A stretch of 64,000 nt of DNA from Blastocystis hominis (Eukaryota; Sar; Bigyra; Opalinata; Blastocystidae): contig NW_013171838.1 of assembly GCF_000151665.1 (NCBI RefSeq), positions 75,001 to 139,000 of the forward strand, in the 5' to 3' direction. How positions within the stretch are numbered: the first letter of the stretch is position 1; each line of letters starts with the position of its first letter. Positions 1-11,921 of this stretch are shown piece after piece. The translations under genes and the position numbers were made by a program. The notes under the pieces were generated by a model, which had not been told where the DNA came from, searched no databases, and saw only the letters and a program-made list of their open reading frames with translations.

Positions 1-556
1 TATAATAGTCATGGGATAACTAATGCTTTTGTGCCTCATTCAAGGTGCCCATTTTGACAATACTTGTATATTAAATTCATTTTAAATTCCGGGACATGTT
101 AAGCAACCACACCTTATTCATGTCGCCTCAAAATCTTAAGTATTGCTTCCTCAGTGTGTGAATACCTTAATTAGTCCAGTAATATAAAACTGTTTTGCTG
201 TCTTAAAATAATATATCTCTTTGATGGTGGTTTGAAGTAATCATATTCGAAATTTGACTTCATGTTCTAAACATAAAACACGGTAATTCCAAGAATCGTC
301 ATCGTTAATATTCCATAGAAATAGAGATACTTGTGATGCATTTACTTAAGGGATTAAATATAAAAATAAGAATTATTCTTTCTTGTTAATAATGGTACTA
401 ATCAATGAGAATATATACACTAATAACAAAGAAACACATAGGACTACTTAATTTAAATATTCTTTCATTTGCTTAACATACAAGAATATGTGCTGCAAAT
501 TACAAATAAAATACGAAGTTATTATCCTTCCTATCATGTCACAAGCTTGACCAAAC
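1..556. other. AT-rich intergenic stretch
   Basis: This is AT-rich sequence with no supportable gene. No open frame shows the codon pattern of the neighbouring host genes. It lies outside the left arm of the inverted duplication. Confidence 0.5.
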
Positions 557-770
557 GATTATTACATAACAAATAGCATGACCCTATCAGTACTTATATT
601 ATTTGTCACTATTAGCAGCTTCAATATCATCAAGGCATTCATTTGTAAAATAGATATCTGAGTGTACAATAGTTTTATAATAGCAATAACATTACCATTT
701 CCACCTATTTGAACTGGACTATTTTCAAAAACTTGATAGTAGTATATTTGATAATTTTGAAAAAGCATTT
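557..770 (-). pseudogene. 3' remnant of an unidentified host gene, divergent from the GT49 gene
   Basis: On the minus strand a short coding-like frame (YYYQVFENSPVQIGGN) can be joined across a possible 38-nt GT...AG intron to DIYFTNECLDDIEAANSDK and a TAA. The matching place in the right arm of the inverted duplication (about 54000-54075, plus strand) has a similar peptide start (VFENGPAQISGN) but then diverges. This suggests that the duplicated block included the end of a neighbouring gene that was not kept. I do not recognise the family. Only the tail is present and no 5' exons can be followed, so this could also be chance open frame. Confidence 0.25.
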
Positions 771-847
771 ATTGTTATTATTAATCTTGTTATACATTTA
801 ACAAATAACACGTTATATTCATTTTTACTTGTGTGTGGTTCTTGAAT

Positions 848-3548
848 ATGTCAATGAAGTTTCCTTTAACAGTACTATTGTATATAACTTTTGCATTCAT
901 TTTACTGATTACTATCAATGTTAGAATATATATGTAGGGTAATAATCGGGAATAACAATTTAGAAATGGTCAAGTCTCTATACCATCGAATTTGCTATTT
1001 TGTTCTTTGTGTTGTATCCTAGAAACAAGTAATTTGTTATTATACTTACCCTATATAAAAAACAGCGACAATTTGCATAAGCCAGTACCTCTTTTCTACA
1101 AAGAGAATATGACTGACAAGAGAATTGACAGATGATTTAGAAAACCCAGTCAAAAGAGTTACATCCACTACCATGAATACAAGTGATATTGGGAATTCTG
1201 CTGGGAATATTGGTGAAGCTACTGCTATAGAAAGAAATAGTCCATTAAATCCAGGTTCCAGTGAACAGCTATATTCTGTAAAAGAATATCACAGCAATAA
1301 TATTATTAGAAATAATAGATACAGTCTACTCGATATTCGAAAGATTTGGAATTGTCTAAAGAGTCATTATGTGGTTTCTACAACTACCGATAAAGGATTA
1401 TCATCATCGCATGGTCTATATCCAGATTTGAGCGTACGTTCTTTTTCGACCTCAAATAGTGTACTGAATTTCGTTTCAAGACTTTTGTTTCATTCCCAGA
1501 ATGGACTTTTATACTCAGAGTCTTCCTTTGATACTAAAGGATTGTCTTCAGTATCAATTCCTTCAAATCAGCAAACAATCGATACTAATTCCAGATTCTT
1601 TCCTTTATCAACAGAAGCTGTTTCATCTTCAGTTCCCAGTAATGTTGATCGTACTACGTTTCTCATGAGTCTTTACCAGTCGCCTCTAACTTTTTCTACT
1701 GGCAAGTCAGAATGTTCTTTTGAAATGAATGGCACTTCCCTTAAACTCTACAAGAGTGATTATTCCAGTTATTCTTTCTCTTCAGACGATGAGTGTGATA
1801 AACGAAATCGAAGAATCGATGCAGTATTACTCGAAGAAGAGAAAGAAGAGCATAATTCGACCGATTACAAATTAATGCTAATGCAAAACAAAGAATTGGA
1901 TGGCCTTTTCCCAGATGATCACATTTCGGTTTACTACACTGTTTTACATTTTCGTGCAATTCACAAAACAGAAGGTGAACTTGTATCAAATTTGTCATTA
2001 CAATGGAGTCAAGAAGAATGCTTCCGTCCAATTCTGGAAAAATATGACTCAGTTCATTTGATACTCGAGTTTAAGGAAAATGATTGGATACAAGATGTTC
2101 GTGCAGCAATCAGTAACCATACTGCCACTTCGGCTCTGATTGAACAATACCATGATTTTCAAAGTGTACTCATAACGAGGAAGTTACAATTGCGCTCTGA
2201 GTTCTATAATGTGAGTCATTACTCGGATAGTCCAATCCATTGTGATGGATGTGATATTCCAAGAAACCAAAAGAAGGTCAAAGCAATATTGAACTATCAG
2301 AACGGCTTGCTCATTCGTAAATTTGTGGGGAATGAGGAAGTCGAATATACAGATACGCGTATTCATTGATGGATTTCTCTCTGAGGTATAGCATGGTTTC
2401 CTTCCAACGATCAGAAATTCGATGTAACCGCCATTGTCACCGCTTTTGGATACAATCGTTTGTTTGCACTACGTCAATTCATGTATCGTTATCAAGGGTA
2501 AATACGATCGATTTCCATGTTCATTGTAGACCGATTGTTCTTGTGATTTATGCCACATCGACCCAGGAAATCCACCTTGTGCGTTACATTTCAACTCACT
2601 TCATTCCCAAACGTGTTACAATTCTTTTTTATCTAGTCAGTCGTTATCTCAAATCCAGTACTGTGTTTCCTATTAATCGCTTACGAAATCTTGCTATACG
2701 AAACATTCGAACCACTCATTTCTTGATTCTTGATATGGATCTTCGATTATCTTGTATTTGTCATCTTCTTTTCTCATTATCACTAGTAAATACTTATAAG
2801 GAAGTCATGAGTCTTCCACAATTCCTTTATCAAAGCAATCGCTCTGCTGTTATTCTCCCCGTGTTTTTCTATATAGGCAAACAAATACTGGCTCACTGCT
2901 CTTCAACCGAAAGTTGTTCTTACTTGTATGCAATGTTCAATCGTTTGTGAATAGATCGAATTGGATTCAACCAGAAAACAAATTGGAACTGATCGAGTGT
3001 ATCAATCGAAAGATTTGCATATCTAATAAGAACAACATTCGAACTCATGTTGAAATTATAAAAGCTCTCTAGCATAGATGTATGTAATGCCAGAATGGTT
3101 TACAACGTCAAAAGAATCGCATGTATCTCGAGTTCGCTGTTTTATCACCAATTTCATGGAACCGTAAATATGAGTTGTTTCTGTGATTCTCTATAGATAT
3201 TTGATGGTGAAATACTCTCCCACACTTCCTCTATTTGAGGAAAGATTTGTGAACTATGGATATAACAAAGTGCAGTATTTTTAGCATCTTCGTCAAGCTG
3301 GTTTTCAGTATTACATATTGAATCATGCTTTCGCAATGGACTTTCCACATCCTGAGTAAATCATATTTGTGATCAATAATCGTAGTTCTGGGTTTCGCAG
3401 AAAGTATTTAGGGAAGATGCATGCTATTAACGATATGAAGGAGGTCTACAATGACCTACAAATGAGATTAAATGAGCAATATCGATCGGTAACAAATTTC
3501 CCTGTGTGTTTTAAAAGACAAGAAGCTTATTATGAAGAGCTTATTTAG
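848..3548 (+). pseudogene. GT49-family glycosyltransferase (LARGE/B4GAT1-like), left copy, disrupted
   Basis: This would be a type II Golgi membrane glycosyltransferase. The N-terminus is a signal-anchor (MSMKFPLTVLLYITFAF), followed by a Ser-rich stem of about 450 residues of unknown role. A GT49 domain follows, with [30 protein letters not shown], the metal-binding DMD in LILDMDL, and [19 protein letters not shown] with FVNYGYNK near the C-terminus. Reading frame requires eight GT...AG introns: 934-963, 2359-2391, 2498-2529, 2754-2786, 2926-2954, 3049-3077, 3164-3196 and 3356-3385 (29-33 nt each). Compared with the copy at 51201-53903 it has lost 2 nt near 1126-1131, shifting the frame. It also has TAG at 3282-3284 where the other copy has GAG. 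Spliced length is two bases short of 818 codons, matching that deletion. In LARGE-type enzymes this domain transfers glucuronic acid; the substrate here is unknown. Confidence 0.8.
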
Positions 3549-3725
3549 TGCGTGTATATGTGTGAACCTATTTTGTTGAATATGAAATAAGCAACCAATG
3601 ACAAAATGAATCACTAACAGAAGGAATATACCCGATTGTAGTAGATTAGACATTGTTTTGTGGGTGTGATTTCCAAAAGAAATTGGGATAGATAATCGTG
3701 ACAATAAATATGGAATGCGAAAAAA

Positions 3726-4870
3726 AAACTAATAGACGCTGAAAATACCCAAAATGATATTCTTTGTAAGAGAAAAAAGAATGATGTAGAGTGTTATTGA
3801 ATTGGAATACCAAAACAAATATACTTATCTGCTTTCATGATTACACACCAATTAACGTATAATAGTTGTATAATTCTAAAAATATACAATGTCCATATCT
3901 AGTCTATTATTTGATATATGAAAGAAATGCAAAACACAGTGATCAGCCTCATTAGTGTTGAAATTGTACTAATATTGTTTTTAAAGTGATTGCTATGAAT
4001 ACAATAAATATTAGGATTTGATAATACCTTGTTACGAAATGAAAATCAAAAAATCATTCTATTTCAATAATCCAATTTTATTTCAAAAGATAAATATGTA
4101 AATTGTGTCCAAAATAACAAGGAATGAAAATCTTAATTGCATACTAAATCTCTAGCATACCTATTGATTTTCACTGCTTTTTACAATACAATAGAAAAAT
4201 ACAAAAACACACACATAGCCTATTATTTTTAGTTTCAGAGGCCTTTCACTCTTTTACTATTTCAATATACTCTAAACTAGCTATTTTTATAGTATAATTC
4301 ACGTGGTTAAAAAAAACTATTATTGTTTTCAGACAACGAGCAATCTAATTATCCTGCCAAATTATACGAAGATCAAATTAACTATTACTCCAACGTTTCT
4401 ACACATGGTATCATTGACTACATTAATTTTAGTGAAATATCAATTTGTATTTTCTTTCTTCGGAATGTTAATAATATATAGTTTTTTCAATAAATATTAT
4501 ATCGGTATAAGAAATATCAACAAATAATAATAAATTTCCAATATAGTATTGTATTTCTATAGCAGTGCTGTACTGTTATTACTAACATAACATAATTGTG
4601 CTCGAGTGACTATAATACAAGATATTTTCTTTATATTTTTTGAACACTGCTATACTATTGATTGAGTATGATTTCTTATTTTTATAATAATTGATATAGA
4701 GAATTGAGCAAATATTGTTGAGTATGTATTTGATAATATTAGGAAACATTGTTGCATTTATAATATTGCACAAGTAAATGTATTTATTATAACTTAATAC
4801 ATATTTACTTCATTTTGTTTGTATGTCTTATAATTTGTTATTCTATCATCTATTTCATTGTCATCACCAT
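3726..4870. other. AT-rich intergenic stretch
   Basis: No convincing gene. A 74-codon open frame at 4303-4527 is low in complexity, has no family features and is probably chance. The stretch separates the duplication arm from the 3' end of the fucosyltransferase-like gene. Confidence 0.5.
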
Positions 4871-6309
4871 TTATAAAAAAACATGATATTTGATAAAAAT
4901 ACTATATGTTTCATTATCACAAATATTAAGTTTTGGTTCTATAATGATCGGCTTCTGTCCAGTCAAAGCACACATCGCTAAACTATATGTACTTCGTGTT
5001 GTCATAACACAGCGTTTTCCATGCCCTAAAATGTATAACTCAGCAACAGCACTAAATGTGGCATACGAGACTAAACTGTTCTGCATCATTTGTGTATCTG
5101 CTGGAATTGTCTGGTTCTTGGAATAGATCAACAAGTATTGTGTTAATTTCCTTGCCAGCCTCATTTTCATTTTCACAGAATCGGATGCCACATAGAGTTT
5201 TTTAGGTTTCGGTAATTGTTTGATGCATTGGAGAATCAATGGGAATGATTTCAATGGCAAGAACTCAATGAATACAGGAACATCAGCTAACTCCCCTCCA
5301 AATCTTAGGTGAACAGCGTTGTACTCCTCTTTGTCATAGTTAGGATATAAATAATGCATATATTCTATCAAACTTGCGGATGGAATCATAATATTCCTCA
5401 GAAACTCACCATACAATTTGTATGAAAGAGCATCAATTGTTGAGTTGTGATGATGACTTCTGAATCCCAATTTTGTTAGCGTATTGTTGTAGTATGAAGT
5501 CATAGCAATGATGTTGATAGTAAGCAAGTTACCACTGACTGCCGTGATTTGGGTAGGGAATATGGAAGAAATAGTGTTGTTCAATATGGCACTCGTAAAG
5601 TTACCACGATCAGCTATCGATTGTTTGGAATGAAATGATAAATAGTAGAAAGAAGCGTAATACGCTAGTTCATGAGCATCTACAATTATTATAATAACAT
5701 GCAATAATCTCGAACCATCATCACAAATAAAAATGATTTGATTTGGAAATGATTGTTTGATATTCCACACTTGGTGCCAACCTGCTGATAATGGAACTAG
5801 TCATTTATGTATTTCCACAGAATGAACTTACTAACGATTGGTATCCGATGGTGATATGATAAGACATACAATCCGCTGAAGATTTGAAGCCTGTTTCCGA
5901 CTCCTTTTAAGTTTGGCAAATAGAAGATTCTTGTACCATTTCGCAAACTAGGTTAAGAAACACTCTCATTCAAACTACAGATTAAAAACATGGGTAGATT
6001 GGATTTCATTCTCCGATGGTAGATTCGTTCGATTATTAACGACCTTGTAACTACACAAATCATCGAATCACTTCATATTTACCCAAGCTTAAGAACGGGG
6101 TCAATTTCTGGCAAAATGGTTGATATTTCGTATTTCTTTTGGTAGAATTTAATACTTTTCCTCGTTAGAAGCTTATATGCATTCTGTGAAAGGGAAGTAC
6201 TTGTGTCATTCTGAATCGAACTATCGATCAATTGCCCAAATTCAATTAGTACTCTTCCATGTTTAGTCTCACATGAGGGAATGTTAACACAGAATTGTCC
6301 CTTCGGCCT
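4871..6309 (-). CDS. Fucosyltransferase-like glycosyltransferase, multi-exon
   Basis: This is probably a Golgi fucosyltransferase-like enzyme of the GT11/GT37/NodZ general type. The nucleotide-sugar region reads LKGVGNRLQIFSGLYVLS, then VHLRFGGE (HxRxG-like loop), LYVASDS, and near the end FSAVAELYILGHGKRCVMTT with RSTYSLA. This order matches the GxGNR...HxRxG...D...STFS layout of that superfamily. Frame continuity needs introns at 5797-5831 (35 nt), 5948-5978 (31 nt) and 6051-6082 (32 nt). Another intron ends at 6310. The 5' exon is not resolved. A hydrophobic start (MLYRIHYIPLLLYFLA) at about 6468 is a likely signal-anchor, but I could not join it in frame with certainty. The stop is TAA at 4871-4873. 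A homologue lies at 55477-56809. The sugar donor and acceptor cannot be deduced. Confidence 0.65.
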
Positions 6310-6713
6310 CTACACGTAGTAGTTTAGTGAAAATCAATTTACAGTATATGATGATACCGATAGTTAAATGATGAATCAAATAAGAGATTACTACATAAGA
6401 AAAACACACAATTCCTACATTGCCAAGAAATATAACAGTAACGGTATATAATGTATCCTGTATAACATTAATAACTCAAGGAAGACAATATAAATGTAAA
6501 TAAATGGAGCAGACAAGGAAATAGTGTTTATATCTCAGATTCAACTTTTCCTCACTCTGTATTTTTCCACATGTATATATACCATATTGTATATATTATT
6601 GATCGTAATAATCAGCAGGTGATATAGCCCTTTTCACTTTGTTCCTATTGATATTACCATTTGTTGAAGTATCAAACATTTGTATAGAACAAACAACGCT
6701 ATCTCATCTATCA

Positions 6714-8259
6714 TTATCGTTTTGATTTTATGATATCGTATGTTGGCCTAAAGAGACGTGCTAGTTTTTGCATTTGTAGAGTTTTGTCATAGTTTGATTT
6801 CTTTTGTGACATATACTCTGTTGACATCTTTGTGCGCTTATGTGGAATATCTATACAAAACTCGTTCAGCATGACATAATAGTGGAATTCTAAGCATCAA
6901 TTCAATCAAATACATGGACTCAAAAAAGTCATTCGATTCATCAACTCTTGCTTGTTAAAACCATAGTTAATAAAATATGGATGAAAAATAGGATTATCCT
7001 TAGAACGACGAATAATAGAGTAAGGTTCCATCACGTGATCTGCTTTGTATGGTAATAGTTTGTTTCGCTTTTCTTTCAGCATGAAATCAACATCAACAAT
7101 ATCCTATATTAATAAATACACACAATATGCTGATACATGAAAAATGGTTGGATGCTGAACTACAGTTTTGTTGTAAGCAGCAATCAACATTGATTTGTTG
7201 CGAGGAACTTGATCCCATCTATACTTCACAGTCATGTGCATTCTAACTACATATATGTACATTGTCCTTCCTGAAAGCAAGAATCATGATCGATTTGTTT
7301 TTTATCCATGAGGAACAATTTTAGCAATAATACTGCTTTTGGATCACGTAGAGTCTTATTATGTAGCATCAAAGAATCATACAATGTCTCAGAAGAGAAA
7401 ACGTCGATGTCACTAACAAAGTAGTGTGTGGTTTCGATTGACTCAATGGCCAAATCTCTTAGCAGATTGATAGGAAAGATCGTCTCGTCTGAATAAGATG
7501 GCCCTGTTGTATCATAGAATATGCTTCTACTTTGAATCGATGGTTGGTCTTTGATAATATATAATAAGAAAGTAATTTGACGATAGTGCTCATAAGCTTG
7601 AATCAAATCGATCGCTGAATGCAATTCCGATTCCATTATCATAATACTCATCATGATTCTATGCTTCCATCGTTTCATTAAATAGGGAAGTCTATCTTGC
7701 CTATTCAGAGATAGCATTGTGATTAGAGTGATGTCGTCAAAGGAATTTGAATTGTCTAGTGTTAATATATGAGCCAATAATATCTACAAGGCATTCTCTG
7801 GAACGAGGAACACATTCTCTTTCTTGAATCATACAGCATCACATAAAACTCTTGGCAATGAGAAAATGTTGTACGATCATGGCAGGCAAAAAACAAATCA
7901 CTCTTGTATTTGTTAAAAAACGAATGTAGATCTTCTGAAGTCTGACAAGTTGAATAATGACATGGTTTGAGTTCATAAGGAACCAAACGATGGAAGCACT
8001 CTTTTTCATTGCTTAATGGCTCTAGTTCTGGAATATCCTTCAATTTCTGGACATAAACATCATGCATTCCATATTCATTATCTAGTTTTGCGAAGTAAGA
8101 ATAATCAACAAAAGGAGAACAAGGCAACCGTGTCCGAATTGATGGTGTTCGTACAGTGAATTGGTTATCCACAACAAAGGAACACGATATCAACCATAAC
8201 TCAAAAGAGAATAAAGTCAACAAAAGAAAGAAGGCTATTCCTGAATAATTGAAAATCAT
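6714..8259 (-). CDS. GT49-family glycosyltransferase (LARGE/B4GAT1-like)
   Basis: The start at 8259 gives a signal-anchor (IAFFLLLTLFSFELWLI), then a Cys-containing stem and a GT49 domain. Domain landmarks are FDDITLITMLSLNRQDRLPY, FPINLLRDLAIESIETTHYF with the metal-binding DID in VSDIDVF, then EPYSIIRRSKDNPIFHPYF, INYGFNKQELMNRM and the C-terminal YYVMLNEFCIDIPHKR. Four introns restore one frame: 7756-7787 (32 nt), 7219-7250 (32 nt), 7104-7136 (33 nt) and 6890-6919 (30 nt). The spliced product is 472 residues and ends with TAA at 6714-6716. It is shorter than the duplicated GT49 genes because its stem is shorter. LARGE/B4GAT1 enzymes extend glucuronic acid-containing glycans; the activity of this copy is inferred from family only. 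Confidence 0.8.
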
Positions 8260-10260
8260 AAAGAAAATACTAAAAGTAACGTGATAGTTTCCACTGCATA
8301 TTTCGTTTCTTTTCTACATATAATTTATTAATTGATATTATTCCTATGACTGAGTAGAAAACAATTAGAAATGCGAATTCATATTTTATATGCGTACTCT
8401 ATTGTACAAAAAACAACAAATTCGTAGTAGATCACTTACTCACCCATTCGATTGTATTACGAATCTATTGAATATTATTAGTGGTCACTGATAATGCACT
8501 CCTGATATATATATAATTGGTTTCTAATGAATTGAGTGCATTCATCGAAATCTCATTTTACAAAGAGCAAAACGTCATGTTAAAGCAAACACTTTAGTTT
8601 TTTAGATTCTCACCCATATCTGCTATAGCAGTGGTGGTAAATATCAAAACCATTTTATAATATGTGTTTGCATTAATATACTCCAATACTTGAAATGCAA
8701 TAATCACGTAACAGAAAAGTAATTTGTTTAGAATACTCATATTCTTTGCAATAATTTCCATATTAATATATAAACATCAAAAAGAATTATCTCAATCATT
8801 TTGAAATGTCTTGAATATAGCGAGTAATGGTAGAAATAAAGTAATATGATATTGCACTCACTTATCTGCACAAGTTGTACTAACAATCAATGTGAAATGC
8901 TTCTATGAAGTATCTATATCACATGAACACTGCTGAATCATAATTAAGCACACTTCAAAGAAAACTAGATTGTTATTAAATTGAGCACACTTCAAAGAAA
9001 ACTAGATTGTTATTAAATAATCCACATAATTTACATCAGATACAATGATAAACAGTATTACGTAAATAACTGTAGATTTACACTTTTTTCCGTTTTAAGC
9101 AAATAATCAATTAAGTATACCAGCATATTATTCTATTATTTTAATGATATGTATTTTGGGTCAATTTCATTAAAATCAACAGTAATCACTCTTATTGTAT
9201 ATTATCACCGAACATAGGTTCGTTGATTGACAAATTAAAAAAAGTATATTCTTATCAGAATCAATTCGATAGCATTATAAACACCCTTCTATTTCATTTG
9301 CATATTCGGTACCACGTAATATATTGTTTATAACTCTTAAAATTCACAACAACTATATTTTGATATTTAAGTTTGAATTGCTTCACACAATTTCACTCTT
9401 TACTCATGTGTCCCCTTCCACATTCAATGCATTTCCTATGATATACATACCAAATTGCTGACTTTTATATCACATTATATCAATATAGAGGTCCAAATTA
9501 AGGTCATCAAATGATGCTACAAATGCATTCTAATTTGGAAAATTTCTCAGAATGATAATCTAATTAAAGCTTATCAAGAGCTATTTTCTTGTCACTGCCT
9601 TATTCTATTTGTTATTTTTAGTTCTCTATATAGTTATCAAGTCTACTTCTATCTTTCCTATATTATTTTCACAATCATCTTTCTTTCATATTGCCTATTA
9701 GCAAAGCTGTTGTATTTTGTAATTTGTGTAATATGCATTTATCTAGCTTTTACCCTCAGAATTCAAGTTCAACAGCAGCATAATACTTTACCTTTTTTTC
9801 ACTATTCCCGATTATTTGGTTGTTATTCTTCCTTTCTATTTTTTTAATATAGAATGATTTTTGCAAGCCTTTTTATTTGTAGGTACTTCTATATAAAATA
9901 AAGTATTAATACTGTATATTATCGATATACATTTTACTGCAAACCTAGCAAACTACACATTATAAACATATAATTTGGTAGTTCTCGAATTACAGTTATA
10001 AATACGATATATATTGTTATTTTCTTCAATTCGATATTTAATCTATGCACTTCCTATTATATATTCATCTTTAAAAATATTATGTGGTACAATTGTGAGT
10101 GAACAACAAATCCATTGATTAGTTATTAATAATGTCTAGCAAACCAATGCATTATTCTTATTTCTATAATATCCATACAATGCATGTGAAAATAGTTTTA
10201 ATAGACATTCAATAATTCTATTTTATTCTAACATAGTTAACTAACACTTACATTCTAATA
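8260..10260. other. AT-rich intergenic stretch
   Basis: This is long, very AT-rich DNA with many short stop-bounded frames and no recognisable exon chain. The only structured item is the 37-bp tandem duplication listed separately. Confidence 0.5.
8946..9019. repeat. Two-copy tandem repeat, 37-bp period
   Basis: The segment starting GCACACTTCAAAGAAAACTA is present at 8948 and again at 8985, with near-identical copies of about 34 bp in a 37-bp period. It lies in non-coding AT-rich DNA. It is probably a recent replication-slippage duplication, with no sign of function. Confidence 0.9.
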
Positions 10261-10267
10261 CTTCCCT

Positions 10268-11171
10268 TTGTTCACCATTTCAACCAACTCATTTACATTT
10301 TCCACTAGCATATTCACATCAATGCAGGACTTATGTTTCTTCAATCACGATATAGTTTCTTTAACAGATCATTACTATTCCTCGTCAAAATTCGACAAGC
10401 CAATTATGTCTTTTGAGCCATCATATCATGTTACTAAGGCTTCAACAATGAAGAAAAGAATTCAATACATTCAGAATTTGGCACTATATACATGATATTG
10501 AATGCAAATCCATGATATTTAAGATAATAATATGCTTCCCAATGATAATATATTATTTAGATGATTCTTTGATCGAAATGTTTTCACAAATTCTACGATA
10601 TCTTTTAACTTGGTTGTGACATTGCTAATCATATGCCTTTATTTAAAATTTGTCTCCACTCTTTTTGACGTGCAATGTATATATATTTCTGTGTATCTAG
10701 TTATGAGAATAGTTCGAAAATGCAATGATACCGATAATTATTTTTCTTCACGAAGAGTGGATCAGTATCTTAAAGAAACAAATCAATTATCGGTTTGTTA
10801 ATACAAAAGAACTATATCATATGAGATATAAACGAATACAGCACGCTTAAACAAAAATAATCGTGTTGTTCCAAGAAGGAAAATAATGAATTATGGAATG
10901 GTCGAATTTTTGGTAGAAACATGTTCAATGTTTCAATAATGTTGGATAATTTCTAATGGATCGAAAATCACCGTCTTTGAGATTGGAAATATCGATAGTG
11001 AAAGTAAGAACTTATTCAAATCTAGTATTATTAATATTAATAAGAAAATGTATCAATGTTAGTGGCTTTATGATAAAAGGTTGTAATCTATTCTGTATTG
11101 TGATATATTTTCACATAGCCACGAGCCGACATAATGGCTACCTTGTCGTACCAAACATTAGTGGAATATGA
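10268..11171 (+). pseudogene. Possible decayed or unresolved host gene fragments
   Basis: Three short coding-like frames lie in the same direction (about 10268-10495, 10610-10801 and 10956-11171), with peptides such as SFEPSYHVTKASTMKKRIQY and SSRRVDQYLKETNQL. A 24-nt GT...AG segment near 10677-10700 would keep one frame open, but I could not chain the pieces into a single product. Stops in all frames between pieces do not fit simple introns. No family is recognised. This may be a degraded glycosyltransferase-type gene like its neighbours, or chance. Confidence 0.22.
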
Positions 11172-11921
11172 ACTATTAGAGGGTAGTATAGCAACTAAAT
11201 CGGGTTAAGGCATATTTATTGATAGAAAAGCTTTTGAAAATACTGTTATGCTTCTAATGATCTGTAGTTAACTCCACACTTTATTGTACTTCCTTTCATG
11301 GTCGGCTTTTATTCAATATCACATAATGCAATGCTTATTTCATTTCGAACTATTCAGCGTATTTCATACCCAAACTCAAATGCATTAAATAACAAAACAA
11401 TGTGTAGCTTCTGTGGGATACGCAGTGTGTAGTCTTTTGTAATGTTTGATTATTGTAACAATCAGTAGTATAATACCAGGATACTGCTTGAGTAAAACCA
11501 GGAATATTAAGTTTCATAAGCAAATAGATAGATTTACAGATGGATAAGCGAAACCGATTATGAGAAATAAGACTTAAAAAAAAGGAATTAAACATGTAGG
11601 TATATATTGACTTGTACTGAGCGATTATCTTTGACCGCCTTGTTCACGCCAAAATTTCCTTAACTGCCGAATGTCCTTTGTCGGCTGTGAAATTCCACCT
11701 CTTCACCAGCGTCCCCATGGAATCCAAACTACTCCTAATACCTACGTCGGAAGGTATTAATATTTCGTGAAAAACCATGCCACTGCCCGCAGTTCAGAGA
11801 ACCACCTTACCCTACTACTTTCGGGAATTAATCATAATCAGGGAGTCAATGACTCTCAGCCCTGTACTATGCTGTCTATGGTAAATAGTGTAAGCCATGC
11901 ACGGCGAATCTTAGATACATC
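11172..11921. other. Transition from host DNA to element P1, no gene assigned
   Basis: The sequence changes from AT-rich host-like DNA to more balanced composition at about 11600. No open frame matches any element gene. The left terminal repeat of P1 is not recognisable. A 10-bp CCCTACTACT at about 11810-11819 equals the outermost bases of the element end but is in the wrong orientation for the left end of P1. Confidence 0.4.

Larger units (their letters stand above)
557..3725 (+). repeat. Left arm of about 3.1-kb inverted duplication
   Basis: From roughly 557-780 to 3725 this sequence is closely similar to the reverse complement of about 51025-54100. Similarity covers the complete GT49 gene with its introns, the upstream region and about 170 bp downstream. 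It fades at about 3725 on the 3' side and below about 680 on the 5' side. Intron positions and lengths agree between arms. Differences are scattered substitutions and a few short indels. The 47 kb between the arms is not itself palindromic: P1 and P2 share an inverted relation but about a different centre. Confidence 0.85.

Noticed and set aside
2366-2950. Separate 194-codon gene overlapping the end of the first GT49 open frame
   Set aside because: It runs through four introns in shifting frames. Splicing restores a single GT49 domain, and the same arrangement in the right copy is explained the same way.
11810-11819. CCCTACTACT near the left edge of P1 as its left terminal repeat
   Set aside because: It has the orientation of a right tip, only 10 bp match, and no CCGAAAA-rich part is next to it. 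Could be a remnant of another element or chance.
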